A DNA stretch of 64,000 bases from Neobacillus sp. SuZ13 (GCF_030123365.1 NZ_CP126107.1:2899501-2963500); one strand, 5' to 3'. Shown: positions 34,873 to 47,540, counted from the first letter of the stretch. Made by a program: numbers and translations. Notes: generated from the sequence alone by a model not told the origin.

Positions 34873-35118
34873 ATGAAAGAATATGAAGAAATACAAGTAA
34901 CAAAAAAAGTTCTGAAATCTATCACTTGCAATAAATGTGGGAAGTCTAAAGAAATAACTGACTTCGGCTTCGAACAAGATGAATTCCATTCCTTGAATTT
35001 ATCTTTTGGATATGAGTCAGTTTTTGATGAAGAACGATGGAAATTTGACCTTTGTGAATCATGCCTCGTTGATTTTGTAAAAACTTTCAAATATTCACCT
35101 ACTATTACTAATATCTAG
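34873..35118 (+). CDS. Small CxxC zinc-finger-like protein
   Basis: An 81-residue acidic protein of unknown function. CNKCGKSKE at about residues 19-27 and CESCLVDF at about 63-70 form a probable four-cysteine zinc site. GGGGGATTTC precedes the ATG. Similar short proteins are found in Bacillaceae without assigned roles. It follows the dead nuclease gene by 44 bases and precedes a REP-like hairpin. Confidence 0.7.
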   Translation: MKEYEEIQVTKKVLKSITCNKCGKSKEITDFGFEQDEFHSLNLSFGYESVFDEERWKFDLCESCLVDFVKTFKYSPTITNI

Positions 35119-35132
35119 CGTGTAATGTTTTT

Positions 35133-35189
35133 GGGTCAGACCCCCGGTGCTGTAACACTTAACTACACTGGGGTTCTGACCCTTTTTTT
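35133..35189. repeat. Inverted repeat with GGGTCAGA/TCTGACCC ends
   Basis: GGGTCAGACCCCCGGTG at 35133-35149 pairs imperfectly with CACTGGGGTTCTGACCC at 35166-35182, and seven T residues follow. It acts as a terminator-like hairpin for the small protein gene. The outer arm shares its core with the palindrome at 24137-24149. Confidence 0.6.
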
Positions 35190-35445
35190 CCAATCTAGAC
35201 GGTGGAGATTGACTCGAGAGCAGAATGTTTAATAACTAAAAATGTACGAATTGACCACATAACTTGTCCCTATCAAAATAAACACTTTTAGCATTTACTA
35301 TATTGTTAACACGGAGCTCTGTTCAATTTTACGTTGTTATTGCTGCTAACACCCACTGCTTTTTTATACTCCTTAGATCTATTCTCTCTTGTTGTATATT
35401 TACATCTTTACTCAAAATGTATTTTCAAGAAATGAGGAATTTGCT

Positions 35446-37182
35446 TTGAGTTGGTTAGAACATGCAGAAAAATGGATATCCTTTAGTAACTTAGGTAAAG
35501 ATTTAAAAGATAAATTGTTTGAATTAAAAAAAAATAAAGATTTACTTGAAGACTGTTTTTATAAACACTTAGAATTTGGTACCGGTGGTATGCGAGGTGA
35601 GCTTGGCCCGGGCATAAACCGGTTGAATATATTTACAATTCGCAGAGCTGCGGAAGGTCTTGCTATGTATATGGCAAAACAAGGTAACCATGCAAAACTA
35701 AATGGAGTAGTTATTGCTTACGATTCACGTCATAAATCGCCAGAATTCGCTTTGGAAGTTGCAAAAACAGTTGGTAAGCATGGTATTAAAGTTTATTTAT
35801 TTGATTGGATTCGGCCAACGCCGATATTATCCTTTGCCGTTCGCTATTTACATGCATTTTCCGGAGTTGTGATTACTGCCAGTCATAATCCACCGGAATA
35901 CAATGGTTTTAAAGTATATGGGGAAGATGGAGGGCAGATTCCACCTGAAGCGGCAGAATCTATCATCCAATATGTGAATTCCATAGAAAATGAGTTAACA
36001 ATTGAAGTAGCAAATGAACAAGAACTTCTTTCAAGTGGATTATTAACGTATATCGGTGAAGAAATAGATCAAGCTTATATTGAACAATTAAAAAAACTCC
36101 AATTAAATCCTAAGATCGTTAAAAATGTAGCAAAAGACTTGAAAATAGTATATTCCCCGTTACATGGTACGGGAAATAAGTCTGTTCGTGCCGGGCTTGA
36201 GGCATTTGGCTTTGAAAACGTAACGATTGTTAAAGAGCAAGAGCATCCTGATCCGTACTTTTCTACCGTGAAATCACCAAACCCGGAAGACCACGCCTCT
36301 TTTACGTTAGCGATCCAATATGGTGAAAAAATCGATGCCGATATATTAATAGCAACTGATCCCGATGCTGATCGATTAGGCGTGGCTGTTAAAAACTGTG
36401 ATGGGGAATACGTAGTTTTGACGGGAAATCAAATGGGCGCTTTAATGCTGGAGTATTTGTTATCTCAAAAACGGGCGAAGGGTGTTCTTCTTTCGAAAGG
36501 TGCCGTCATTAAAACCATCGTTACTTCAGAAATTGGCAAAGCTATAGCAGACCACTACGGAATCACGACAATCGATACCTTAACGGGATTTAAATTTATT
36601 GGAGAAAAGATTAAAGAGTTTGAACAATTAGGCATATATACATTCCTTTTTGGTTACGAAGAAAGTTATGGGTACCTGATCGGTGATTTTGTTCGTGACA
36701 AAGATGCCGTCCAAACGGCTGTTTTTGCGGCAGAAGTTGCTGCCTATTATAAATCCAAAGGGATGACAATGTATGAAGGTTTATTATCAATTTTTAATAA
36801 ATACGGTTTTTATCAGGAATCACTCCAATCCATTACTTTAAAAGGAAAAGATGGAGCCAAACAAATTGGCAATCTGATGGCGAGGTTTAGAAGTGAACAA
36901 CTAAATAAAGTCGCAGGAATCAAAGTAACAGTAATTGAAGATTACTTCACATCCATTCGAACTGGGGAAAATACTGCAACGATGATTAACTTGCCTCGCT
37001 CTGATGTGTTAAAATACCATTTGGAGGATGGCTCCTGGTTTTGCCTTCGTCCTTCCGGAACAGAGCCTAAAGCGAAATTTTATTTTGGAGTTAAAGGAGC
37101 ATCCTTGGAAGATAGTCAAAAAAAGCTATCAATTATTCAAAAAACGATTATGGATAGATCGAAAGACCTACTAGGCATGTAG
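35446..37182 (+). CDS. pgcA: Phosphoglucomutase/phosphosugar mutase PgcA
   Basis: Interconverts glucose 6-phosphate and glucose 1-phosphate (or another hexose phosphate), feeding nucleotide-sugar synthesis. TTG 35446 gives 578 residues, the usual PgcA length, behind a weak GAGG site. The four conserved sites are present: phosphoserine loop [11 protein letters not shown], metal loop [10 protein letters not shown], sugar-binding GYEESYGYL, and phosphate-binding RPSGTEPK. It heads the polysaccharide region and ends at a bidirectional terminator shared with the converging fcl remnant. Confidence 0.93.
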   Translation: MSWLEHAEKWISFSNLGKDLKDKLFELKKNKDLLEDCFYKHLEFGTGGMRGELGPGINRLNIFTIRRAAEGLAMYMAKQGNHAKLNGVVIAYDSRHKSPEFALEVAKTVGKHGIKVYLFDWIRPTPILSFAVRYLHAFSGVVITASHNPPEYNGFKVYGEDGGQIPPEAAESIIQYVNSIENELTIEVANEQELLSSGLLTYIGEEIDQAYIEQLKKLQLNPKIVKNVAKDLKIVYSPLHGTGNKSVRAGLEAFGFENVTIVKEQEHPDPYFSTVKSPNPEDHASFTLAIQYGEKIDADILIATDPDADRLGVAVKNCDGEYVVLTGNQMGALMLEYLLSQKRAKGVLLSKGAVIKTIVTSEIGKAIADHYGITTIDTLTGFKFIGEKIKEFEQLGIYTFLFGYEESYGYLIGDFVRDKDAVQTAVFAAEVAAYYKSKGMTMYEGLLSIFNKYGFYQESLQSITLKGKDGAKQIGNLMARFRSEQLNKVAGIKVTVIEDYFTSIRTGENTATMINLPRSDVLKYHLEDGSWFCLRPSGTEPKAKFYFGVKGASLEDSQKKLSIIQKTIMDRSKDLLGM

Positions 37183-37204
37183 GGCATTATTCTTTCAAAT
37201 CAAA

Positions 37205-37230
37205 AAAAGGGGAGTACTAAAGTTCGTGTT

Positions 37231-37243
<13 letters not shown>
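37205..37243. terminator. Bidirectional terminator
   Basis: AAAAGGGGAGTA at 37205-37216 pairs with TTACTCTCCTTTT at 37231-37243 with one mismatch and flanking A/T runs. It overlaps the stop of the minus-strand fcl remnant. Confidence 0.75.
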
Positions 37244-38151
<908 letters not shown>

Positions 38152-38285
38152 AACTTTTTCCTTTGAAAAAACTCATTACTTCACCCCTCGTATACTAACC
38201 TCACAACTTATTTTATGCAGGGAAGGATCAAAAGTTTGTACCTATTAATTAAAAATTACTAAGATGATCGCCCTCACTTTTATAA

Positions 38286-39430
<1,145 letters not shown>

Positions 39431-39443
39431 GGGTAGGTGTATT

Positions 39444-40826
39444 ATGAAAATTGTTTTACTATCAGGCGGGTCTGGAAAGAGATTGTGGCCATTATCAAAT
39501 GATACCCGCGCAAAACAATTCTTGAAATTACTAAAAAACGTAAACGAAGAAGAGTCAATGGTTCAAAGGATTTGGAGACAATTAAGCTCCAAAAATCTTG
39601 AAAAGGCTTCCTATATTACTGCCTCAAAAACACAAGTCGATATTATTCGTAATCAACTTGGAGAACATGTTCCCCTTATTGTTGAACCAGAAAGAAAAGA
39701 TACGTTCCCCGCAATTATATTAGCCATCACTTACTTACATTCCATACAAAAGGTATCTTCCAGTGAAATTATATGTATTGTACCAGTTGACTCATACGTA
39801 AAAGATGATTATTTTGAGACCATTGAGAGTTTGGAAACCATATTGTCACACTCAAATGCTAATCTGGCATTAATAGGTGCAAAACCAACTTATCCATCCG
39901 GAAAATATGGGTATATCATCCCTGAAAGTAAAGTAGTCTCAACATCTGGTTATTCCTATCAAACTGTTAAATACTTTAAAGAAAAACCTTCGGAAAAAGA
40001 AGCCGAGCACTTGATTTCACAAGAAAATGGCCTTTGGAATTGTGGAGTGTTCGCATTTAAAGTTGAATTTATCCTAAATTATTTACGAAAAAATGGGTTG
40101 CCGATCAATTATGAAGAACTTCTAAATCTTTACAGCACTTTCCCAAAAATAAGTTTTGATTATCAAATCCTTGAAAAAACCAATAACATTGTTGTTGTCG
40201 AATACAATGGACCATGGAAAGACTTAGGGACGTGGAACACTTTTACCGAAGAAATTGGACAGCCTATATTGGGAAATGCGATCATTTCCGACGAATGCAG
40301 GAATACCCATATTATTAATGATTTAGATATTCCCGTTGTCACATTGGGTATGGTGGATTCAGTCATAGCATGCAGTTACGATGGAATCTTAGTTGCTCAA
40401 AAAAACGAGAGCTCCAAATTAAAAAAATATGTAGAAACGATTAATCGGCGGCCAATGTTTGAAGAAAGAAGATGGGGCTGGTATAAAGTCTTGGATTATA
40501 GCAAATATAATCAATATGATGTTTTGACAAAAAAATTAGTAATCAACAAAGGAGAAAATATAAGTTATCAATATCATCAATTTCGTGATGAAGTTTGGAC
40601 AATTGTTTCTGGACAAGGTATTTTCGTATTAGACGATAAAATAATTCCTGTTAAAACCAATGATGTACTCAAAATTCCTCAAGGGTCCAAACATAGTATT
40701 AAAGCGATTACTGAACTTGAAATAATTGAAGTACAGATGGGCAGTGTACTCGAAGAAGAAGATATTGTGCGTTTGTATATGGGCTGGGACGATATGGTGC
40801 AAGCCATAAAAAAAGAAGGTCAATGA
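39444..40826 (+). CDS. manC: Mannose-1-phosphate guanylyltransferase / mannose-6-phosphate isomerase
   Basis: A bifunctional 460-residue enzyme that makes GDP-mannose. The N-terminal nucleotidyltransferase shows LLSGGSGKRLWPLSNDTRAK and VEPERKDTFPAI; the C-terminal cupin isomerase shows RRWGWYKVLDY, ISYQYHQFRDEVWTIVSGQG and IPQGSKHSIKA. ATG 39444 follows GGTAGGTG. It appears intact, although the two GDP-mannose-consuming genes beside it are broken. GDP-mannose may instead feed mannosyltransferases elsewhere. Confidence 0.92.
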   Translation: MKIVLLSGGSGKRLWPLSNDTRAKQFLKLLKNVNEEESMVQRIWRQLSSKNLEKASYITASKTQVDIIRNQLGEHVPLIVEPERKDTFPAIILAITYLHSIQKVSSSEIICIVPVDSYVKDDYFETIESLETILSHSNANLALIGAKPTYPSGKYGYIIPESKVVSTSGYSYQTVKYFKEKPSEKEAEHLISQENGLWNCGVFAFKVEFILNYLRKNGLPINYEELLNLYSTFPKISFDYQILEKTNNIVVVEYNGPWKDLGTWNTFTEEIGQPILGNAIISDECRNTHIINDLDIPVVTLGMVDSVIACSYDGILVAQKNESSKLKKYVETINRRPMFEERRWGWYKVLDYSKYNQYDVLTKKLVINKGENISYQYHQFRDEVWTIVSGQGIFVLDDKIIPVKTNDVLKIPQGSKHSIKAITELEIIEVQMGSVLEEEDIVRLYMGWDDMVQAIKKEGQ

Positions 40827-40840
40827 TTTGAACACTCATC

Positions 40841-41150
40841 ATGGTGTTATATCCACCATTGGATAAGAAAGGCCGATTTGGCCATTCGATATTGAAATAC
40901 ATTTTTCTGAAAAGCAAAGACATATATCATGTAATAAATGATTTCGAAGAGTACAACCCTGTAACTTCATATGACTTGTATGAAAGGATCCCCTCACTAA
41001 AGATTACTTTCCCATTACTATATATTGTATTATAGCGATATTTTAGCTGTATCCGATAGTCCTTTTTACAGACATTTAAACAGACAAAATATGTTCCTGT
41101 TTATTGAATATGATCCTTGGAATAGTTACCCCATCATATTTGGATGTTAG
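40841..41150 (+). pseudogene. Fragmented unrecognised gene, probably glycosyltransferase
   Basis: A frame from 40841 (VLYPPLDKKGRFGHSILKY and following) stops at 41035. One base out, it continues as YSDILAVSDSPFYRHLNRQN and FIEYDPWNSYPIIFG to 41150. The two halves read as one protein-like chain, but it is only about 100 residues and matches no family I can name with confidence. Position suggests a sugar-transfer gene. Confidence 0.45.
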
Positions 41151-41281
41151 AGCAGCCTAAGAGAAGAGACAATGTGTAATGAAGATTTCTCTTCTCATAG
41201 GTCTTAATAAATATCCATGCAAAATAGATTAATAACACTATAAAGTGTTCAAATTCATAAATAATGAAAAGAGGAATTTTA

Positions 41282-42088
41282 ATGGATAATACCAAAACGT
41301 TTGATGTGATTATACATACCTGTTGCTAAAGAAGATTTGCCCTTGGCGAACACAAATATACCATTTATTATTAAAATGCTTTCACATGAAAAAATTATTT
41401 TTATTGGTCCCAAGGAAATAGAAGTTTCGTTACCGGTTTATGAAAAATTGGAATTTATAAATGAAGATGAGATTTATCACGCAATGACATTTTACACAAT
41501 TTAATCGATCATGAATAATATTACAGGAACCCCTGGTGGAGCGGCTGGTACCTGCAACAATTTCTTAAGATGGCTTATGCGACATTATGTAAAAAAGAAC
41601 ATTATGTTATTTGGGATTCTGATACAATACCGCTTAATGGCATTTCATTTTTTGATGATCAGACCGATAAATATTTATTTACCATGAAGACTGAATACCA
41701 TAAACCTTATTTTGACACTATTGAAAAACTTTTTAATGGTGAAGTAAAGAAATACAATAACCAGTCATTTATAGCAGAGCATATGATTATTGATACAAAA
41801 ATAATGATTGAATTAATCAATAAAATCGAGAGTAATAAACAATTAAAAGGTAACTATTTTTATGAAAAAATAATGTATGCTATTGATCCGAAAGACATTC
41901 AGAGGTCAGGGTTCAGTGAATATGAAACATACGGTAACTATGTTATGAAGTATCACTCCATTAAATATATCATGAGAAAATTAAGATCACTGAGAGAAGC
42001 AAGGGAGCATATTGGATTTTCACCAACTGATGATGACTTATTAAGGGCTTCAAAGGACTTGGACCTTATTTCATTTGAGAATTGGTAA
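41282..42088 (+). pseudogene. Broken DUF6492-like glycosyltransferase
   Basis: The start (ATG 41282, MDNTKTFDVII) runs into a stop after an insertion of about five bases. The chain resumes as PVAKEDLP, then KMLSHEKIIFIGPKEIEVSL, and breaks again near 41500. The last part is open from 41570 to 42088 and contains the sugar-nucleotide DxD motif in YVIWDSDTIPL. WYLQQFLKMAYA before it is characteristic of this putative glycosyltransferase group. At least two frameshifts make it non-functional. Confidence 0.7.
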
Positions 42089-42118
42089 TGCAATTAGTTA
42101 TTACTGAAAACGTTAGAC

Positions 42119-42413
42119 TTATCGTGTTAAAACCATTTTCATCTTATAATATGGGGACGAGTAACAATCCCCATTTACTTGTGCAGCGTGGTGGTTTATA
42201 ATGTCTGGTTTTTCTTTATCCAAACAATCTTCGAGAGAATCATCTAAAAGAGATATGTTAATAAAACGGGCCTCTGGATTTAGATTAGACAAAGATCCAG
42301 TTGAAAGATTATCCAGTATAACAACTTCATACCCATTATGAATATATTGGTCCACAAGATGTGACCCAATGAAACCTAATCCCCCTGTAACGAGAACTTT
42401 CAGTTTTTTTCAT
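42119..42413 (-). pseudogene. Truncated NAD-dependent sugar epimerase (GalE-like)
   Basis: From the minus-strand ATG at 42413, an extra A in an A7 tract shifts the frame. Correcting it gives KVLVTGGLGFIGSHLVDQ, then VVILDNLSTGSLSNLNPEA and IINHHAAQVN. The coding sequence ends after about 95 residues, so only the NAD-binding third of a 310-residue epimerase remains. Confidence 0.72.
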
Positions 42414-42723
42414 CCTCTGTTAATTCTTTATACTTAATAATTTGTTTCCCGAATTTTATATAAATAGTTGTTTAAGAAAGGCTAGGTACCGTCGGCCCAA
42501 TGTTGAAGGAAAATACAGGTTTTCTCTGTCTTTGTCCACTTGGTTGGGCCTGGTTTACGGTTATTTTCGTCATTCAATAAAGATGTCATAATTTCATTTT
42601 TCAACTGCTATTTTTTAAATATTGAAAGTTTTGGATCATAAGAGAGTTTATTTGTAGGAATGTAAAGGAGGATCTGCCTAATTTAATATAAAAGGAGAAA
42701 GCAGTAAGAATTAATTTTTTCAT
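42414..42723. other. Intergenic, no gene recognised
   Basis: About 310 bases between the epimerase fragment and rfbA. There are no long frames on either strand and no clear terminator for rfbA, which reads toward this gap. Confidence 0.4.
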
Positions 42724-43605
42724 TTAGAATAGATCTTTATTTTTTGTTGCAATCTTCATCAAGTATTTTCCATAATCAGTTTTAAGGAGCGGAGTCGATA
42801 ATGAAAATAACTGCTCTTCCGTAATAAATCCCTTCTTAAAAGCTACTTCCTCTATGCATCCAATTTTAATATTTAAGTTTTCTTCTAATTCTTTTACACA
42901 TTGTGATGCTTCAAACAATGAACTATGAATTCCGGAATCAATACAAGTAAATCCTTCTTCCAAAACTTCAACATCCAGCTCGTCCATTAATAAATATCTC
43001 TTGTTAATATCGGTAATTTCCAATTCTCCTCGTTCGGATGGTATTAAATTTTTTGCTATTTCTACAACCCGATTGTCATAAAAATACAATCCTATTACTG
43101 CGTAGTTGGATTTTGGATTTTTCGGTTTCTCTTCAATGGAAATAGCTTTGCCTCTTTGATCAAATTCTACCACTCCAAACCTTATGGGATCATTTACGTA
43201 ATACCCAAAAATGGTAGCACCGGTTTTCTTAGTCATTGATTTTTGTAGTAGCTCTGTTAGACCGTTTCCAAAAAGGATATTATCACCCAATATTAATGCA
43301 ACATTATCATCTCCAATAAATTGCTCTCCGATAATAAAAGCTTGTGCAATCCCTTTTGGTGATGGCTCCACTTCATAACATATCGAAATCCCTAAGTCTG
43401 ATCCATTTCCTAATAACTTCATAAATCTTAATTTATCTTGGGGAGTTGTTACAATTAATATTTCACGTATACCTGCCTCCATTAAAATTGAAAGGGGGTA
43501 ATATATCATTGGTTTATCATAGACAGGTAAAAGCGATTTTGAAATAACTTTTGTTAAAGGACTAAGTCGTGATCCACTGCCCCCAGCAATTATAATTCCT
43601 TTCAA
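42724..43605 (-). CDS. rfbA: Glucose-1-phosphate thymidylyltransferase RfbA
   Basis: Makes dTDP-glucose from glucose 1-phosphate (supplied by PgcA) and dTTP. TTG 43605 follows GAAAGGAG and gives 294 residues, the family norm. The signature [26 protein letters not shown] is complete, with [14 protein letters not shown] and [20 protein letters not shown] in the middle. It is intact. No rfbB, rfbC or rfbD is present nearby, so dTDP-rhamnose synthesis is not complete within the window. Confidence 0.92.
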   Translation of the reverse strand: MKGIIIAGGSGSRLSPLTKVISKSLLPVYDKPMIYYPLSILMEAGIREILIVTTPQDKLRFMKLLGNGSDLGISICYEVEPSPKGIAQAFIIGEQFIGDDNVALILGDNILFGNGLTELLQKSMTKKTGATIFGYYVNDPIRFGVVEFDQRGKAISIEEKPKNPKSNYAVIGLYFYDNRVVEIAKNLIPSERGELEITDINKRYLLMDELDVEVLEEGFTCIDSGIHSSLFEASQCVKELEENLNIKIGCIEEVAFKKGFITEEQLFSLSTPLLKTDYGKYLMKIATKNKDLF

Positions 43606-43913
43606 CTTTTTACTCCTTTCTTTGATGGAACTTCCTAGCCTGTTTGCCCTAATCATACTTGATAGCTTTTTTAGTAATCAAAGCTTTTATTTACCATATA
43701 AAATTCCTTGCCTCTTTATGGTATGCATTTAAAAGTAATTTGATTAGGACTTCATCATTACTAGGGGGAATTAGGCTATTTTCCCAAAAATGTGATTAAT
43801 TAAACCCATTCCAAAGTTATAGGTAAGAAATTATATGCACCAAGAGCGTTGAATGACTTTGTCTGAAAGAAAAATAAGCCCGGACAAAATCAACCAGGCA
43901 AAGAAATTAAGTC

Positions 43914-44875
43914 TTATTTTTTAATATTTAGCTTGAACCTGTACTGACGAATTGTTTCCTTCAATCCATCTTCCAAAGAAACCGTGGGACTCCAACCTAA
44001 AAGTGCTTTTCCTTTTTCTATCACAGGTCTTCTGACCTTCGGATCATCTTGTGGAAGTGGATGGAATGTGATCGTGCTAGTTGAATTAGCTAAAGCCTTT
44101 ATCAAACGTGCCACGTTTAAAATAGAGTATTCCACAGGATTACCGATATTAATAATCTCTCCATTTGACTCATCCTTTTCCATCAAAAGCTTTAATCCTC
44201 TTATGGTATCGGTCACATAGCAGAACGAGCGTGTTTGTGTTCCATCTCCATAAACTGTAATATGGTCTCCTTTTAATGCTTGAGTGACAAAATTTGAAAT
44301 AACTCTGCCGTCATCATTGGCAAGTCCAGCCGAATAGGTATTAAAGATACGGGCAACTTTGACCTTTGTTTGATATTGCTTATAGAACTTATAACAAAGA
44401 ACTTCACCAAGACGCTTTGACTCATCATAACACGCTCTAGGCCCCCATGTATTGACATTCCCCCTATAGGTTTCAGGCTGTGGATGAACTTCCGGATCAC
44501 CATAAGCCTCGCTTGTACTGGTATAAACCATCTTAGCATTGTTTTTTCTGGCTAATTCCAGCATATTCTTCGTGCCAATCGTATTCACATTAATGGTATC
44601 GAAAGGAGCTGCCTGATAATATTTCGGGGAAGCAGGTGAAGCTAAATGATAGATTTCCGAGATATTTTGTATAGCAGGATGTGTAGCAACTAATGGGGAA
44701 CAAACATCTATATTTATAAAAGTAAGCGGTCTTCCGGCAGATTTGTTATATTAGTCATTTTTCCGGATGATAGGTTATCAATTCCCACCAATATAGTACC
44801 ATCATCCAGTAAATCCTTTGCCAGATGTGATCCGAGAAAACCAGCAACACCGGTAATTAACACTTTCTTCTTCAT
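43914..44875 (-). pseudogene. Frameshifted UDP-glucuronate decarboxylase-like gene
   Basis: From ATG 44875 the chain begins [20 protein letters not shown] and [13 protein letters not shown], then loses one base near 44760 and meets a stop. In the next frame it continues with [13 protein letters not shown] and YHLASPASPKYYQ, and it is open from there to 43914, including YTSTSEAYGDP, catalytic YDESKR and RIFNTYSAGLANDDGR. These features fit UDP-xylose synthase or related short-chain dehydratases. One missing base is the only visible defect, so a sequencing error is possible. Confidence 0.78.
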
Positions 44876-45049
44876 GATTCACCTCTCGTCTTTAATCACT
44901 AACATACTATGTAAATAGGAAAGAATGGAATGGGTGAAAATGAGGGATTTCAGTGGTTACATGCACTTCCAGGTAAGTACATGGCAGAAAATTTGATTGC
45001 CAACTTTAAAGGCAAGCGTAAAAAAGAAAGAGCAAGTTGTGATTTCAAC

Positions 45050-45262
45050 TAAAAATGATATTAATTTTGTACCAAATGGAGGTGATATTCGTGTATATCG
45101 TATTGGTGGGGGGACAAATTAGCGGAATGCTTGAACTTTGGAGCCAGTCTTCCACGGTATAATGTAATTTCAAAATTTGATGACGATGGGTATTATTCCA
45201 CTGATTATTTATTGATCTCCTTATTGCTGTTAACAAACTTTGTCCAAAAAGAAATTTTGTAA
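45050..45262 (+). pseudogene. Glycosyltransferase family 2 remnant
   Basis: Two frames together read DINFVPNGGDIRVYRIG and then ECLNFGASLPRYNVISKFDD with the DxD-like metal site FDDDGYY. This is the middle of a family 2 glycosyltransferase. Start and end are missing and a frameshift lies near 45120. Confidence 0.62.
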
Positions 45263-45509
45263 AACAACATATTTGTTTTGAAAGAATTCGTAAAATTGAA
45301 ATTCAAAAAATTTCCTGTGTGTATTTCCTAATTTAAAATGGGCTGCTTATTTGTTTATTTAATGAACCTTAATCTGTGTAAGAAATAGAATATTAATATG
45401 TTTATTTTTAAATTAATGGAAAGGAACGTTTGTGTCTAAGCGAAAATATTTACTATTTAAAGAAAAATGAAGAACTGTAGATATATTTTCAAAGAGGTGA
45501 ATAACAGAT

Positions 45510-46748
45510 ATGTCCATATTTAACCCTACAGAAGGGGAAACTATATCAGGTTTCATAAAAGTAACTCAAAGTAATAAGCGTCCAAGTAATGTAATAATTA
45601 CAGTAGGTAATAACGGTACTACCGGAGAAATTGGAGCCATCTGTTTCAATACAAAGAACACAGGAACGATTTATCTTCTGCCTCCGGGCGAAGGTTCAGA
45701 AACAGATATTAATGAAAGGCTAGACATGGATGCAGGTGAACCAAAATGTTTTGGAAATTTCCAAGCATTAATAACAGATCTTAGCCCCCATCGAATCCTT
45801 CCTGGTCATTGTCAACATTTTGAACTTAGTTCTTCTTCATTTCCGTTAACTGAAGATCAATTTTCACAACAAGCTAATGGATTATATTTTGAAAATTTGC
45901 CGGATGGATACGGCGTTTGTTTACCTGGGATATTTGATGTTTATTTTAAATCTAGTGAAACCGAGATGGAAACGGAGACCGAGACGGAGACCGAAACCGA
46001 GACTGAAACCGAGACGGAGACCGAAACGGAGACGGAGACTGAAACCGAGACCGAAACTGAAACGGAGACCGAAACTGAAACGGAGACGGAGACCGAAACC
46101 GAAACGGAGACCGAGACGGAGACTGAAACCGAGACCGAAACTGAAACGGAGACCGAAACTGAAACGGAGACCGAGACGGAGACCGAAACGGAGACGGAGA
46201 CGGAGACCGAAACGGAGACGGAGACGGAGACCGAAACGGAGACGGAGACGGAGACCGAAACGGAGACGGAGACGGAGACCGAAACGGAGACGGAGACGGA
46301 GACCGAAACGGAGACCGAAACGGAGACCGAGACGGAGACTGAAACGGAAACTGAAACGGAGACCGAGACGGAGACCGAAACGGAGACGGAGACGGAGACC
46401 GAAACGGAAACGGAGACGGAGACGGAGACCGAAACGGAAACGGAGACGGAGACCGAAACGGAAACGGAGACCGAAACCGAGACGGAGACCGAAACCGAGA
46501 CTGATACAGCAACTGAATGTCCGATCCCACCGAAACCGCCAAAACCAGGAAAACCAAAACCGCCGAAACCAGAAAAACCAAAACCGCCAAAACCAGAAAA
46601 ACCAAAACCGACAAAACCAGAAAAACCAAAACCGACAAAACCAGAAAAACCAAAACCGGCGAAACCAGGAAAACCAAAATCGCCGAAACCAGGAAAACCA
46701 AAATCGCGGAAACTAGGAAAACCTAAACGACCGAAACCAGGAAAATAA
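45510..46748 (+). CDS. Tripartite protein: unknown head, (Glu-Thr)91 stalk, Lys-Pro octapeptide tail
   Basis: A 412-residue protein unlike any I recognise. Residues 1-147 form a compact-looking head with Cys residues in GAICFN, EPKCFG, GHCQHF and YGVCLPG. Residues 150-331 are 91 consecutive Glu-Xaa dipeptides, 90 of them Glu-Thr and one Glu-Met. Residues 338-412 are about nine copies of an eight-residue unit such as KPKPPKPE, with about 27 lysines. There is no signal peptide or membrane segment. AGAGGTGA precedes the ATG by 9 bases. The acidic, threonine-rich stalk beside many glycosyltransferases suggests an O-glycosylated surface or spore-coat filament; that is inference. Frame integrity over the repeat and coding-type third-base variation support a real gene. 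Confidence 0.82.
   Translation: MSIFNPTEGETISGFIKVTQSNKRPSNVIITVGNNGTTGEIGAICFNTKNTGTIYLLPPGEGSETDINERLDMDAGEPKCFGNFQALITDLSPHRILPGHCQHFELSSSSFPLTEDQFSQQANGLYFENLPDGYGVCLPGIFDVYFKSSETEMETETETETETETETETETETETETETETETETETETETETETETETETETETETETETETETETETETETETETETETETETETETETETETETETETETETETETETETETETETETETETETETETETETETETETETETETETETETETETETETETETETETETETETETETETDTATECPIPPKPPKPGKPKPPKPEKPKPPKPEKPKPTKPEKPKPTKPEKPKPAKPGKPKSPKPGKPKSRKLGKPKRPKPGK
45960..46503 (+). repeat. GARACN hexanucleotide array coding Glu-Thr
   Basis: About 90 tandem six-base units of GAA/GAG plus ACC/ACG/ACT. Inside lies a higher-order repeat: five perfect 24-base copies at 46185-46304 (GAAACG GAGACG GAGACG GAGACC). Codons vary between units, so the array is old enough to have diverged in parts and young enough in the 24-base block to show recent expansion. 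Any six-base slippage keeps the frame. Confidence 0.95.
46530..46745 (+). repeat. 24-base repeats coding the Lys-Pro tail
   Basis: Tandem 24-base units (core CCAAAACCGCCGAAACCAG) encode octapeptides of the form KPK(P/S)xKP(E/G). The later copies are more diverged (KPKSRKLG). Confidence 0.85.
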
Positions 46749-46782
46749 ATCAATAAAATTAACTTCTTTGCTCATTTAAAAA

Positions 46783-46835
46783 AGAGACTGGTCTAAAGGT
46801 AATCAAACGACTTTTTAGGTCAGTCTCTACTTTGT
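46783..46835 (+). terminator. Terminator of the Glu-Thr protein gene
   Basis: AGAGACTGGTCTAAA (46783-46797) pairs with TTTAGGTCAGTCTCT (46814-46828) with few mismatches, then a T-rich stretch. The 412-residue protein is therefore probably monocistronic. Confidence 0.75.
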
Positions 46836-47087
46836 ATTTTTAGGTTATTTGAGAATTTGGAGGGCAAAGGATCTCTATTGAGGTAGGAATATGTAGGGTC
46901 TCTTTTTCCAACAATCAAAAATAATCAATGCCGGAATGATGTAAAGGTATAGTTAATATCAACAATTGTCCAGTTATAGAAATGATGAAGGCGTAATAGA
47001 AAAATGGGTATCCCAAAAATTAACTTCTTAATGTATTCAAGCATTTAATATAGGAGAAGCATTGATAACAGTACTTAGGGGAGATGT

Positions 47088-47540
47088 ATGGTGAAACTTG
47101 GAATTATGTGCGGGATTCCACTAAGTGGAAAATCAACTTACGGGAAAACACTTCAGGAACAAGGGTGGACACGCGTATCTATTGATGATCTCAGGCTAGC
47201 TTTACATGGCCACGTTTATAAAGCTAAGGCTGAACCAAAAGTATGGAAATCAGCTGAACTCATGGTCCGGACGTTACTTAAAAGCGGCCATAAAGTAGTT
47301 GTGGATTCCACAAACAGGACAAGAGAGCGTCGTAATAGATGGATCGAGGTTGCTAAAGAATTCGGGCTAACTTTGGAAATATTTCATGTTGATACCAACT
47401 TTGATATTTGTAAAAAACGTAATAAAGTGTTGAAACGATTACCAGAAAATTTATTAAAAAAAATTTACTACGAAGAGTTCGAAAAACCTACCTCGGATGA
47501 GGGAGTAATTATTAAGGTAATGAATAACGATCCCACCTAA
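47088..47540 (+). CDS. P-loop ATPase/kinase, polynucleotide-kinase-like
   Basis: A 150-residue P-loop protein. Walker A is CGIPLSGKSTYG (about residues 8-19), followed by VSIDDLRLALHGH and VVVDSTNRTRERR, the typical substrate and lid elements of the Zeta-toxin/polynucleotide-kinase-like group that phosphorylates small hydroxyl substrates or nucleic-acid ends. ATG 47088 or GTG 47091 starts it after TAGGGGAG. It lies 26 bases before a ROK kinase and is probably cotranscribed, which hints at a sugar or nucleotide substrate. Confidence 0.75.
   Translation: MVKLGIMCGIPLSGKSTYGKTLQEQGWTRVSIDDLRLALHGHVYKAKAEPKVWKSAELMVRTLLKSGHKVVVDSTNRTRERRNRWIEVAKEFGLTLEIFHVDTNFDICKKRNKVLKRLPENLLKKIYYEEFEKPTSDEGVIIKVMNNDPT

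Noticed and set aside
41159..41198. GAGAAGA…TCTTCTC inverted repeat
   Set aside because: It has no T run, is not at a gene end, and lies between two pseudogenes; no function is supported.
46185..46304. Possible CRISPR-like array
   Set aside because: The 24-base units are contiguous, without spacers, and encode Glu-Thr in frame.
45877..46753. Long alternative frames across the Glu-Thr array (Arg/Pro-rich on +, Ser-Val repeats on -)
   Set aside because: A six-base repeat without stops is open in several frames automatically. Only the 45510 frame has a good ribosome site, a non-repetitive head and a terminator after its stop.
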